DNA from: Hoylesella nanceiensis DSM 19126 = JCM 15639
GTDB lineage: Bacteria; Bacteroidota; Bacteroidia; Bacteroidales; Bacteroidaceae
Length of the DNA: 64,000 bases
Reading direction: 5' to 3'
NCBI RefSeq assembly: GCF_000379965.1
Contig: NZ_KB904328.1
Span: forward strand, 585,529-649,528
Shown here: positions 28,483-37,674 of the stretch, in pieces
Layout: each line of letters starts with the position of its first letter
Numbering within the stretch: the stretch's first letter is position 1
Program-made: the position numbers and the translations under genes
Notes under the pieces: model-generated
What the model was told of the DNA's origin: nothing
The model's database searches: none
The model's input: the letters and a program-made list of their open reading frames with translations, nothing else

Positions 28483-28513
28483 TTGTTTCGTTTTGATAAT
28501 GTGTGTAACTTTG
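28483..28513 (+). promoter_or_regulatory. Promoter of the TonB-receptor operon
   Basis: The -7 motif TAACTTTG is at 28506-28513, with TTG at 28483-28485 exactly 20 bp upstream as a -33 element. The start of transcription would fall near 28520, just before the ATGs at 28522 and 28534. Confidence 0.7.
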
Positions 28514-28533
28514 CAAACGAAATGCGAATCAGG

Positions 28534-31269
28534 ATGAAGTACGCAAAATTTTTATTTATATTACTGTTGTTACAGATCTCTAATAATGTCTTTTCGCAAA
28601 CAATATGTAGAGGTGTTGTGCTCGATAAGCTAACTAACGAGCCAATAATAGGAGCGTTTGTGGTTTCGAAATTGACTACAAACGAACATACAACTACCAA
28701 TAAAGATGGAGTATTTGTGTTGAAAGTGGCTCCTAAAACAGCTATAGTCATTTCGTATTTAGGCTATAAATCCCTCTTAACTCACACTGATAGCACTGCA
28801 GTTTATTATCTTCAAGCCGATGTTAAGGCACTTGGTGAAGTGATTGTAACGGCACAAGAAGGACGAAAACTATCCACTTCGTCTACCATTAAACGACAGG
28901 CTATGGACCATCTGCAACCCTCTTCTTTCGTAGATATATTAGAATTGCTTCCAGGCGGACGTGCTTCTAACGGCACACTCACCACACCTAACGTTATATC
29001 TTTGCGTGAAGTGCCCATCTCTGGCAGCGATTATGCCACCTCATCTCTTGGTACTCAGTTCGTAGTTGATGGCGCACCGATAAGTATGCACGCCAACATT
29101 CAACGCCTTTCAGGGGCTTTAGACCGCACATCTAACGTGCGCAACTTCACCAATATGGGTGTAGATATGCGCTCAATAGCCACCGACGACATTCAAGAAG
29201 TAGAGATTGTGCGAGGCATTCCCTCTGTGAAATATGGCGATTTAACCAGTGGATTGGTGAAAATAACCCGTAGAAAAGGAGGCAATAACTTGTCGGCACG
29301 CTTCAAAGCCGATATGAATAGTAAGCTGTTTTATGTGGGAAAAGGATTTGAAAACACCGCCAAACGCCTATCATTTAACTTCAGTGGCGACTATCTTGAT
29401 AGTCAATCAGACCCTCGAAACATTCTCGAAAACTATAAACGAATCACCCTTTCTGCCCGAATGAATAAGGTGTTCGAAACCCGTTCGCATCAAATAAGCA
29501 CCACACTCAACATCGATTATGGAGGATCTTTCGACGAAGATAAGGTGGATGAGGAGCTAAATTATGGCGGAGTGGATAAATATAGCTCCAAATATCAACG
29601 CTATGCCGCAATGTTCGATATCGAGTTGAAACCCAAGAATACCCAAAGTTGGTTGCGATCACTTGATTTTTCTACCTCGGCAAGCTACGAAAACGACCGC
29701 TTAGAACGCACTCGTTTGGTGCAACTCACCAGCGACACGCCTGCAGCTCTTAACAATGTTACGGGTGAGAGCGATGCTGTTTTTATCTATCCCTACACTT
29801 ACACGGGCTCACAAACAGTAGATGGCAAGCCAGTTAACGTGTTTATGCGAGCAAATGGCACCTTTTCTTTCCCCTTAAAAGACCTAACCAATGAGCTTTT
29901 GATAGGTGCAGACTTTCAAGTTGATAAGAATTTAGGACAAGGACAGATGTTTGATGTGCTCTATCCGCTATACCCTGGCACGCTACATCGACCTCGAAAA
30001 TATAGTGATATACCTGCTTCGCACACCCTTTCGTTTTATGTTGAAGAAACAATGAGCAAGCAATTAGGACGTTATAATATCGATCTTTCGGCTGGAATAC
30101 GTGCCCAAACAGCATTAAACCTACCTAATAGCTATGCTTTACATAACAAATACTATCTCGATCCACGTGTTAATGCCTCGCTAACGCTGCCTTCTTTCAA
30201 CGTGTTAGGACACCCTTTCACCTTCAGTTTGTCGGCAGGTGTGGGCTTACACACTATGTTTCCAACCATAGATCAGCTCTATCCCGAAAACGAATACATG
30301 GATTTTGTGGAGTTTAGTTACTATCATGAGCAACGAGAAAACCGCAGAATGCGTCTTCAAACCTATGTGGTAGACCCTCGAAATCCCTCTTTAACGGCTG
30401 CACGCAATGTGAAAAAGGAGATTAGAGGCGATGTGTCTTGGGCAGGAAATCGACTCACTTTGACCTATTTCCATGAGGATATGACCTCGGGTTTCAGGTC
30501 TATGGCAGTGTTTCAGCCCTACCAATATAAACTCTACTCACTGGCTTCGCTCAGCGGTTCGGCTTTAATCACACCTCCAAATATCGATGATTTGCCCTTT
30601 ACAATGCGCAGTAGACTTCAAAGTTACAATGTATGGGCTAACGGAAGCAGAACTTTTAAACGAGGATTAGAATTTACTTTCGCTTCGGCTCGTGTGCCTT
30701 TGTTCAACACTCGTTTAACAATTACGGGTGCATGGTTTAAAACTCACTATCAAAATGCATTGCCTGTGCAAGAGAAACCCTCAAAGATTGTGAATGGAAA
30801 GGCACTGAATGCTGTTGGAATATATAAAGACGACGAGGGCTATATACGTGAAATGGTGAACACAAACTTTACCTTTGATAGTAGTATTCCACAAATAAAA
30901 CTGGGCGTTTCGCTCTCTTTTCAATGCTTATGGCAAACTGCAAGCCAGTCGATGAGAAAGGAAACGATTCCTCAAAGCTATATGAATGAGAACGGAGAGA
31001 TATTGCCTTATACTGCAACAGAGCAACAAGACAATGCGCTTCGATATCTTGTAAGGGTGCAAAACGAACGTGCGTTCGAGCGTCAAACAGTGCCTTTTAG
31101 TATGAATATCAATCTGAAAGCCACTAAAAAGCTTTGGAACGACCAGCTAATGGTTGCCCTCTTTGTTAATAAGCTGTGGGATGCTCACCCCGATTATGAG
31201 CGCAATAACATGGTGGTTCGACGTTTCGTTGTGCCTTATTTTGGATTAGAAATGAGTGTGAAACTATGA
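28534..31269 (+). CDS. TonB-dependent outer-membrane receptor
   Basis: About 911 residues from ATG 28534 (ATG 28522 also possible; the earliest in-frame start lies upstream of the promoter motif). A signal peptide ends near FSQ. It is followed by a CarboxypepD_reg-like beta-sandwich domain (about 20-95, GVVLDKLTNEPIIGAFV), a plug domain (about 100-230, with the segment DDIQEVEIVRGIPSVKYGDLTSG), and a large beta-barrel ending in ...GLEMSVKL. It lacks the paired SusD-like gene of glycan loci. Instead it starts an operon with a small lipoprotein, a second barrel and a DUF4876-like lipoprotein, followed by an M16 peptidase. The ligand is unknown; a peptide, protein or metal complex seems more likely than a glycan. 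Confidence 0.92.
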   Translation: MKYAKFLFILLLLQISNNVFSQTICRGVVLDKLTNEPIIGAFVVSKLTTNEHTTTNKDGVFVLKVAPKTAIVISYLGYKSLLTHTDSTAVYYLQADVKALGEVIVTAQEGRKLSTSSTIKRQAMDHLQPSSFVDILELLPGGRASNGTLTTPNVISLREVPISGSDYATSSLGTQFVVDGAPISMHANIQRLSGALDRTSNVRNFTNMGVDMRSIATDDIQEVEIVRGIPSVKYGDLTSGLVKITRRKGGNNLSARFKADMNSKLFYVGKGFENTAKRLSFNFSGDYLDSQSDPRNILENYKRITLSARMNKVFETRSHQISTTLNIDYGGSFDEDKVDEELNYGGVDKYSSKYQRYAAMFDIELKPKNTQSWLRSLDFSTSASYENDRLERTRLVQLTSDTPAALNNVTGESDAVFIYPYTYTGSQTVDGKPVNVFMRANGTFSFPLKDLTNELLIGADFQVDKNLGQGQMFDVLYPLYPGTLHRPRKYSDIPASHTLSFYVEETMSKQLGRYNIDLSAGIRAQTALNLPNSYALHNKYYLDPRVNASLTLPSFNVLGHPFTFSLSAGVGLHTMFPTIDQLYPENEYMDFVEFSYYHEQRENRRMRLQTYVVDPRNPSLTAARNVKKEIRGDVSWAGNRLTLTYFHEDMTSGFRSMAVFQPYQYKLYSLASLSGSALITPPNIDDLPFTMRSRLQSYNVWANGSRTFKRGLEFTFASARVPLFNTRLTITGAWFKTHYQNALPVQEKPSKIVNGKALNAVGIYKDDEGYIREMVNTNFTFDSSIPQIKLGVSLSFQCLWQTASQSMRKETIPQSYMNENGEILPYTATEQQDNALRYLVRVQNERAFERQTVPFSMNINLKATKKLWNDQLMVALFVNKLWDAHPDYERNNMVVRRFVVPYFGLEMSVKL

Positions 31270-31643
31270 TAAAGCAATTATATATCATTTGTTTGGTGTT
31301 GGTGTTGATGGCTTTTTCGAGCTGTGAAAAAGAGGAAACCAATTATTATACCACTGCAATTACCCGCTTAGAGCTATCAGAAGGCGAGGAATTGATGCAG
31401 ATTCAAGGTACAATAACACTGCTCAATATCACCAATCAACAAGCCTATTCCACTTCAACATTTAGCAATTCGCAAACAACAATGCAGGTGTTGCGAGGTG
31501 TTTATTCGTTGCAAGGAGAGGGAACAGTGCGTGTTAAGATGGCAGATGGAAGCGTCTCGGTGCGCTACTTCCGTGTGTCTGAAAGCTATGTAGAGGTACT
31601 TAACAATTCAACAACAATTGTATTACATCCTATTTGGTTATGA
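31266..31643 (+). CDS. Small lipoprotein of the TonB-receptor operon
   Basis: This 125-residue protein has a signal peptide with lipobox AFSSC (Cys20) followed by acidic residues, so it is likely a surface or periplasmic lipoprotein. The rest reads as a short beta-rich domain (TRLELSEGEELMQIQGTITL). I do not recognise a family. It overlaps the receptor gene by four bases and the next gene by four bases (ATGA at 31640). Such tight coupling argues that it is a working part of the same system. Confidence 0.8.
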   Translation: MIKQLYIICLVLVLMAFSSCEKEETNYYTTAITRLELSEGEELMQIQGTITLLNITNQQAYSTSTFSNSQTTMQVLRGVYSLQGEGTVRVKMADGSVSVRYFRVSESYVEVLNNSTTIVLHPIWL

Positions 31644-33157
31644 AAAGAAAAACAATAGCAATACTTTTGGTTCTTTGGTTGGGTGCTTTCAATGCGTTAT
31701 ATGCCTCTTCGTTAGACTCAATAGCTATATTAGAGCACAACGCTTTGTGGACTCGTGTTCTGCAAAAGCATGCCGACAATCCAGCAGCGGCTCCCACTTT
31801 ATATTCCACTTCGTTATCAAGTGGAAGCGTTTCGTTCGATTATCAGCATTCAAACAAGCCTTTCTTATATCAAAAAGGCACAGGACATAAGGTGGGAAAG
31901 ATAGACATTCAGTCGTATCTTTTGTTACCTTCGAACCTTTGTTTGTGGGGAAGTGCGGGCTATAAAAGGGGTAAAATAGAGCGCATAAGCTTTAATTCTG
32001 CTGCCGACTTCGATATACTTTATCCTTATGTTTTGGGCGATACATTGCAAACAAGTCCTACTATTGAGCAGTATTCGTTTAGTGGTGGGGCAGCAACCAC
32101 AATGAAACAGTGGACCATTGGGGCTGTAATTGACTTTAGAGCGATGCAACAATTTAGTAGAAAAGACCCACGAACACGCAGTATTGCCACCGACTTAGTG
32201 TTGAAAGTAGGGGCAAAATATGCCTTTACAACATACGACTTGGGTTTGGATATGGGTGGAATTTTCTACAAACAAACCAACGATGTGGCCTTTTTTCGTG
32301 AGGAAGGAACCAGCAAAGAATATCTTTATACAGGCTTAGGAACCAACTATGCACGCTTTTCGGGCAACAACTTATCTGCCTATTACAAAGCTACAGGATT
32401 GCTGTTCGATATTCATTTGAATCCAAAAACAAAGCAAGGAGCCTTTATTTCGGCAGGTTATCGATTCGTTCCATATAACCAAATCCTTCCCAAACTCAAC
32501 GCTTTACCCCTCACAACCTTATATAATACAACGTGGAAAGCCCACTTTGGGTGGAAAGCAGAACAGCAATTGGGTTGGAGTGTATATGCTTCTGTGGTGC
32601 ATAACCGCCGTTTAGGCAACGAAAATGTCGTTGGAAACGCTGCAGGAGGAGAGTATCGAAAGCTCATAAGTATGTCGATGTATAAGAATAGGCAATGGGA
32701 TTATGCGGTAGGAGCACTACTTAAAGCAGGCGATAAACACGTGTTTACAGCCCATGTGCAAGGCGGTTACAAAACAAATAAAATGCAATATGTAGAGCCT
32801 TTGCGTGTTATGGAGGCGAACTTTATATATGTTAATACTCAAATGCAATATCAACAGGCAGTGAATAGTCGATCAACACTCACCTTAGATGTTAGCTCTA
32901 CGGTGATGAATAACGTGAAAAAGCAGTTGATTATGCCCTTTGCTGTGATGGATAAGAATATCACTGAGATGATAAACTTAAGCTATGAGCATCTTAAAGC
33001 CAATGCTTTTCAGTTAGAAGGAAGCGTGCTTTTCACTTATAAACCGGCATGTTGGAAAAGCAATAAAACCCTATTTGCTCGCTTAAATGGTGGTTTTGTA
33101 GGATTAAAAGGATACCAACAAACCAATATGAGCGTTGCTTTGGGAGTCTATTTCTAA
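31640..33157 (+). CDS. Outer-membrane beta-barrel protein, DUF6850-like
   Basis: About 505 residues from ATG 31640 (overlapping the preceding stop codon). It has a signal peptide (cleavage near LYAS) and then alternating aromatic/polar strands throughout, ending in NMSVALGVYF. The terminal aromatic residue is typical of outer-membrane barrels. The sequence resembles the Bacteroidetes DUF6850 family, which I recall being found beside TonB receptors and DUF4876 proteins; that name is from memory. It may act as a porin or accessory channel for the same substrate as the receptor. Confidence 0.75.
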   Translation: MKRKTIAILLVLWLGAFNALYASSLDSIAILEHNALWTRVLQKHADNPAAAPTLYSTSLSSGSVSFDYQHSNKPFLYQKGTGHKVGKIDIQSYLLLPSNLCLWGSAGYKRGKIERISFNSAADFDILYPYVLGDTLQTSPTIEQYSFSGGAATTMKQWTIGAVIDFRAMQQFSRKDPRTRSIATDLVLKVGAKYAFTTYDLGLDMGGIFYKQTNDVAFFREEGTSKEYLYTGLGTNYARFSGNNLSAYYKATGLLFDIHLNPKTKQGAFISAGYRFVPYNQILPKLNALPLTTLYNTTWKAHFGWKAEQQLGWSVYASVVHNRRLGNENVVGNAAGGEYRKLISMSMYKNRQWDYAVGALLKAGDKHVFTAHVQGGYKTNKMQYVEPLRVMEANFIYVNTQMQYQQAVNSRSTLTLDVSSTVMNNVKKQLIMPFAVMDKNITEMINLSYEHLKANAFQLEGSVLFTYKPACWKSNKTLFARLNGGFVGLKGYQQTNMSVALGVYF

Positions 33158-33203
33158 TGCAATAAGAAGATAAAATAATCAATAACAGAAAATAAAAGAT
33201 AGT

Positions 33204-34475
33204 ATGAAAAGAAACATTTTTATGTTAGTTGCAGCACTATTTGCTGTATGTTTCGTGTTTACTTCATGTAAAGACGATAATGAACCCGCTACTGTTGAAA
33301 AGGTAGAGTATGGTCTAAGCCTTAATGTTCCATTGGATGTAGAAGGCGGAAGCTTGCAAAATGCAACCGCAGTGTTTACCAATGTGCTCGATAAAACAAC
33401 CTATTCGTTCTCTAACTTCAAAGAGAAAGATGGTAAATACAATGCAGTTTTATCGCTTCCTGCAGGCACTTACAATGTTGAAGTGAATGGTACTTTGGCG
33501 TATAAGGTAAACAATCAGCCGCTAACATCGGCTGTTCGTGCCACAAAGAGCAATGTATCTGTAACTAAAAGTGGTGTAGAAGGTATTCCAAACTCAACCG
33601 AAATAGCCCTCAATACCTATAATGCTGCGGCTGGATTGGTGATTACTGAGATCTATTTCTCATTCTCAAAGACTCCTGAAGGCAAAGACTATAGCGACGA
33701 TCAATATATCAAAATTGCCAATAATAGCGACTCTTTGATGTATGCCGACGGGCTTGCTATCGTGCAATCTCAATTCCAAACCAATGCAAAGAACGACTAT
33801 AAGCCCAACGTTATGCTTCAAGGTATGACCGTAGAAGATATCTTTGTAATTCCAGGAACAGGCAAACAATATCCTATTAAGCCAGGAGAAGAGATCGTAA
33901 TTGCATTCAATGCCCGCAATCATAAAGAGTTTAATGCTAACTCTATCGATCTAAGTAAAGCCAACTTCCAATTCTATTCTTCTATGTTTATAGAGGGAGT
34001 AGACGCTGATGGTGAAGAGATTGACATCGAAAAGCAAAACAACAATGTTCCAGTTCTTAAGCATGTGTATGGTGATAGCGAAGGAAGAGTAACCCCAAAC
34101 CGCAATGGTGTGAAGGCATATGCGCTTGTTCGCATCGAAGGTGATGTGGAAACATTTAAGAAGAACTATGAATATAAAGTGAAATACGTTGAAGCTGACG
34201 ACCCATATAACCTCGAAAACGAAGAGAACTACTTAATGGTTCCTAACAAATGGGTGATTGATGCAGTGAATCTTGCAGTGAAGTCAGATCACCAATGGAA
34301 CGTGGTTGCACCTTCATTAGATGCTGGTTTCACTTATTGGGCAGAGCAAATGAACGATGCAAGCAGCTATAGAAAGGCTGTATTGCGTAAGAAAAACGGT
34401 ACAAAATGGCTCGATACCAATAACTCAACCAATGACTTTGAAGCCGCTGCAAAGCCTTCTTATTTTGTATATTAA
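33204..34475 (+). CDS. DUF4876-like lipoprotein
   Basis: This 423-residue protein has a lipoprotein signal (VFTSC, Cys about 22) followed by an acidic stretch of the kind that can direct lipoproteins to the surface in Bacteroidetes (inference). The segment GLSLNVPLDVEGGSLQNATA begins an Ig-like or beta-sandwich domain. The segment GLVITEIYFSFSKTPEGKDY starts a lamin-tail-like region with YIKIANNSDS. This pattern fits the DUF4876 family as I recall it. It follows the barrel gene by 46 bp. A hairpin just after its stop codon may reduce transcription into the M16 peptidase gene. Confidence 0.75.
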   Translation: MKRNIFMLVAALFAVCFVFTSCKDDNEPATVEKVEYGLSLNVPLDVEGGSLQNATAVFTNVLDKTTYSFSNFKEKDGKYNAVLSLPAGTYNVEVNGTLAYKVNNQPLTSAVRATKSNVSVTKSGVEGIPNSTEIALNTYNAAAGLVITEIYFSFSKTPEGKDYSDDQYIKIANNSDSLMYADGLAIVQSQFQTNAKNDYKPNVMLQGMTVEDIFVIPGTGKQYPIKPGEEIVIAFNARNHKEFNANSIDLSKANFQFYSSMFIEGVDADGEEIDIEKQNNNVPVLKHVYGDSEGRVTPNRNGVKAYALVRIEGDVETFKKNYEYKVKYVEADDPYNLENEENYLMVPNKWVIDAVNLAVKSDHQWNVVAPSLDAGFTYWAEQMNDASSYRKAVLRKKNGTKWLDTNNSTNDFEAAAKPSYFVY

Positions 34476-34490
34476 TTAGAATTAGATAAT

Positions 34491-34526
34491 AATCTCCCTT
34501 CTTTCTAATGCAGAAGAGGGGAGATT
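34491..34526 (+). terminator. Hairpin between the DUF4876-like gene and the M16 peptidase gene
   Basis: AATCTCCC (34491-34498) pairs with GGGAGATT (34519-34526), with extra inner pairing of TTCTT and AAGA. The downstream arm ends exactly at the ATG at 34527. The T content after it (GCCTTTT) is weak. It may be a terminator or attenuator, and it favours ATG 34542 as the peptidase start. Confidence 0.6.
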
Positions 34527-34541
34527 ATGCCTTTTAAAGCG

Positions 34542-37361
34542 ATGAAATATAATCGTATTCTTTTGTTTATTGCTTTGTGCATGATGTCGTTTAACGCCTT
34601 TGCACAACGCATGTTGCAAGATAATAGCGTAAGAATTGGAAAGCTATCTAATGGACTTACCTATTATATTAAACACAATTCGTTTGTTAAAAACGAAGCC
34701 GATTTCTATCTTGCACAGCGAGTTGGTTCTATATTAGAAACGTCTAATCAACGTGGTTTGGCTCACTTTTTAGAGCACATGGCATTTAATGGCACCGTAA
34801 ACTTTCCACAAACAGATAACAAACCAGGCGTTGTTCAGTGGTGTGAAAGCGTTGGAATTAAGTTTGGAGCAAACCTAAATGCCTATACAAGCGTTGACCA
34901 AACGGTGTATAACATATCTGCTGCGCCCGTAACTCGTGAAGGAATAGTAGACTCTTGCTTACTGGTTCTGCACGATTGGAGCTGTGGTTTATTGCTCACT
35001 GATAAGGAGATAGACAAGGAAAGGGGAGTTATTGAAGAAGAATGGCGCACCCGTAGGTCGGCAATGGCAATGCAACGCCTTTTAGAACAATCAACTCCTA
35101 TCATTTATAAGGGTACGAAATACGAAGATTGTTTGCCCATTGGATCGATGGATATCGTGCGTTCTTTCGCCTATAAGCATTTGAAAGACTATTATAAACG
35201 ATGGTATCGCCCCGACTTGCAAGCTGTTATTGTGGTGGGAGATGTTGATGTTGATAAGGTAGAAGCAAAGATTAAGGCGTGCTTTGGAGCCATTCCTCAA
35301 CCTAAAAACGCAGAAAAACGTGTGTATTATCCTGTGAGTGACAACAAAGAGATGATTGTTTTTTGTGCTAAAGATGCAGAACAACCCGTTCCAAGTTTTA
35401 GTCTTTACATGAAAAGAGACGTCACTCCGTGGGCAGAACGACAAACCGTTGAGGCGTATAAGGATAATTATCTCACCAATTTGGTTATCTCTATGCTCAA
35501 CAATCGCTTTGATGTTTTGCAAAAGAAGCATAGTAAAGAAATCCTTGCAGCATCGGTTCAAGATGGAAACTTCTTCATATCGAACACCAAAGACGCCTTT
35601 ATGCTAACGGCAACGCTGGTGAAAGAACGTGTGAAAGAGGGTATTTCGTTGGTTGTTGGCGAGCTGGAAAGAGCTCGAAAGCATGGCTTTACCGAAACAG
35701 AACTATTGAGAGCGAAAGACGAAGCGTTGAATGATGCACAGAATTCGTATAACGATCGCAACAAAGTTCGCAATAGTATGTATGTGGAAATGTGCGTGAA
35801 CAACTTCCTAAATAATAGTAATATACTTACTCCTGAAGTGGAATTGCAAGAAACAAAGCGTTTGAATGGCTCGGTTTCTTTGGCAGATGTGAACGCAATG
35901 CTTGCAGAACTGGTGCACAACACCAATGAGGTGGCAACCTTGTTTGTGCCCGATTCGAAGGGAGCAGAAGAGCTTTCGGAACAACAGTTGAAGCAAACTA
36001 TTGTGTTGGCGCAGCAAAAAGACTATCCAAAATACGAGGATATGAAAACCGAATCTTCTTTTATTTCAGTCCTACCACAAAGTGGAACGATTGTGAAAGA
36101 AGAGAAAACGATATATGGTTATACCCACTTCACCTTGTCGAATGGCATGAATGTGTATGTAAAACCAACCTCTTTTGAAGATGATGAAATCAACTTGCGA
36201 GCGTTTAGCATTGGAGGTAAGAGTTTATATAGCACAAAAGATGCTCATAACTTAACCTATCTCATAGCAGGAATCACGTCGGGTGGACTGTCGAAGTTCG
36301 ACGAATTGACTCTAAATAGAATGCTTTCTGGTAAAACCGTGAATGTTTCGCCTTTTATTGGTGAAGATATCGAAGGTATAAAGGGTAACAGTGTGGTTCG
36401 AAATGCAAAGGAATTGTTCGAGTTGGTGCATCTTTATTTCACCTCGCCTCGTGTAGATTCGGTAGCATTTAAGCAGATGATAGACGAGCAGAAGAGCTTT
36501 ACAGAATTGCAAAATCAGAAACCTGGTGTGGTGTATAACGATAGTTTGATGCGTGTTGTTTATGGAAATAATCCACAAGTGCTATCTCTTTCGGCTTCCG
36601 ACTTAGACAAAGTGAACTATAAAAGAATTATAGAGATCTACAAAGAACGCTTTGCCAATGCTTCAGATTTTAATGTTATCATAACAGGAAGCGTTGATGT
36701 TGAGCAGTTAAAGCCCTTCCTTTGTCAGTATTTAGCATCGCTTCCATCGGCAAAAGGTAGAGAGATGCGAGGCAAGAATATTCCAGAAATACAAGAAAAG
36801 AATATCACTCGCCTCATGGTTCATCCACAAGCTACACCCGTTGTGCGCACAAGTGTGCTCTATTCTGCACGTATTCCATATAGTGTAGAGAACGAAATAA
36901 AACTCGATATCCTTGCTTCTCTCTTGCGAAGTGACTATCTTCAGTCGATTAGAGAAGACAAAGGAGGAGCTTATAACATCAAAGTTACAAGTACATTGGC
37001 GCAATATCCCTATAGTCAAATGGTGCTAAAAGTGGCATTTAGTACTGCTCCTGAGAAGTATAAAGAGCTTATTCCGCTGGTAGATGCAGGGCTTTTGAAA
37101 CTTGCAAACAATGGAGTTGATGCGCAAGAGTTAGACAAAATAAAGACCTATTTGCTTAAAACTTACAAGTCGGTAGTGAACACTAACGAGTATTGGGAAG
37201 AGCTTTTGTTTAACTATCTCTATAATAATGTAGACGCAGATGCGGGCTATCAGCGTTTTGTTGAACAGCTAACACCCCAAGATATGCAGCGTTTTGCTAA
37301 GCTGGTTGTAGAGAATAAGAAGCGAATTGAAGTGACAATGAGTTCTGAAAAGATACAATAA
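34542..37361 (+). CDS. Secreted M16 (pitrilysin/PqqL-like) metallopeptidase
   Basis: About 939 residues from ATG 34542, which gives a clean signal peptide ending near FAQ; ATG 34527 would add five residues. The zinc-binding HxxEH motif is intact (HFLEH, residues 75-79), and the distal acidic region ERGVIEEEW (about 160-168) supplies the third ligand. A second, inactive half begins about residue 510 (YGYTHFTLSNGMNVYVKP). The size and layout match PqqL- and FusC-type periplasmic peptidases. These are known beside TonB receptors, where FusC cuts imported ferredoxin. By analogy this enzyme may process a peptide or protein brought in by the upstream receptor; this is inference. A strong terminator follows. 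Confidence 0.9.
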   Translation: MKYNRILLFIALCMMSFNAFAQRMLQDNSVRIGKLSNGLTYYIKHNSFVKNEADFYLAQRVGSILETSNQRGLAHFLEHMAFNGTVNFPQTDNKPGVVQWCESVGIKFGANLNAYTSVDQTVYNISAAPVTREGIVDSCLLVLHDWSCGLLLTDKEIDKERGVIEEEWRTRRSAMAMQRLLEQSTPIIYKGTKYEDCLPIGSMDIVRSFAYKHLKDYYKRWYRPDLQAVIVVGDVDVDKVEAKIKACFGAIPQPKNAEKRVYYPVSDNKEMIVFCAKDAEQPVPSFSLYMKRDVTPWAERQTVEAYKDNYLTNLVISMLNNRFDVLQKKHSKEILAASVQDGNFFISNTKDAFMLTATLVKERVKEGISLVVGELERARKHGFTETELLRAKDEALNDAQNSYNDRNKVRNSMYVEMCVNNFLNNSNILTPEVELQETKRLNGSVSLADVNAMLAELVHNTNEVATLFVPDSKGAEELSEQQLKQTIVLAQQKDYPKYEDMKTESSFISVLPQSGTIVKEEKTIYGYTHFTLSNGMNVYVKPTSFEDDEINLRAFSIGGKSLYSTKDAHNLTYLIAGITSGGLSKFDELTLNRMLSGKTVNVSPFIGEDIEGIKGNSVVRNAKELFELVHLYFTSPRVDSVAFKQMIDEQKSFTELQNQKPGVVYNDSLMRVVYGNNPQVLSLSASDLDKVNYKRIIEIYKERFANASDFNVIITGSVDVEQLKPFLCQYLASLPSAKGREMRGKNIPEIQEKNITRLMVHPQATPVVRTSVLYSARIPYSVENEIKLDILASLLRSDYLQSIREDKGGAYNIKVTSTLAQYPYSQMVLKVAFSTAPEKYKELIPLVDAGLLKLANNGVDAQELDKIKTYLLKTYKSVVNTNEYWEELLFNYLYNNVDADAGYQRFVEQLTPQDMQRFAKLVVENKKRIEVTMSSEKIQ

Positions 37362-37384
37362 CGCAGAGAAGAGCGTATTTTTTT

Positions 37385-37451
37385 AGAGATATTGCAGGGT
37401 TTGTTGATTGCCAATTGAGGTGAGATGACAAGTTGCAATATCTCTTTTTTA
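37385..37451 (+). terminator. Intrinsic terminator after the M16 peptidase gene
   Basis: A perfect 12-bp stem, AGAGATATTGCA (37385-37396) with TGCAATATCTCT (37434-37445), encloses a 37-nt loop and is followed by TTTTT. Confidence 0.85.
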
Positions 37452-37494
37452 TTGGGTTCGCTTCACTTTGAGAAAGTATAGCTCGGCACTTCGT

Positions 37495-37582
37495 TTCTAA
37501 ACCCATTGCTTTTAGGGCGCAATCTCATTGCTTTTACACCTCAATCTCACTGCTTTTGAAAGGTAAAAGCGTTGCTTTTGGG
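37495..37582 (+). repeat. 22-bp tandem array G (4 units)
   Basis: Units start at 37495, 37517, 37539 and 37561, all excellent matches with AATCTCATTGC or AATCTCACTGC cores. The array lies between the convergent M16 gene and recO. Confidence 0.92.
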
Positions 37583-37674
37583 ACGTGAAGGCTCAATCCC
37601 TGGAATGAAAGGGGAGTGGAGGAGGAAAAGAAAGGTAAACGGGGTGCGGTGCAAAGGCAACTCGGGTGGGTGGT

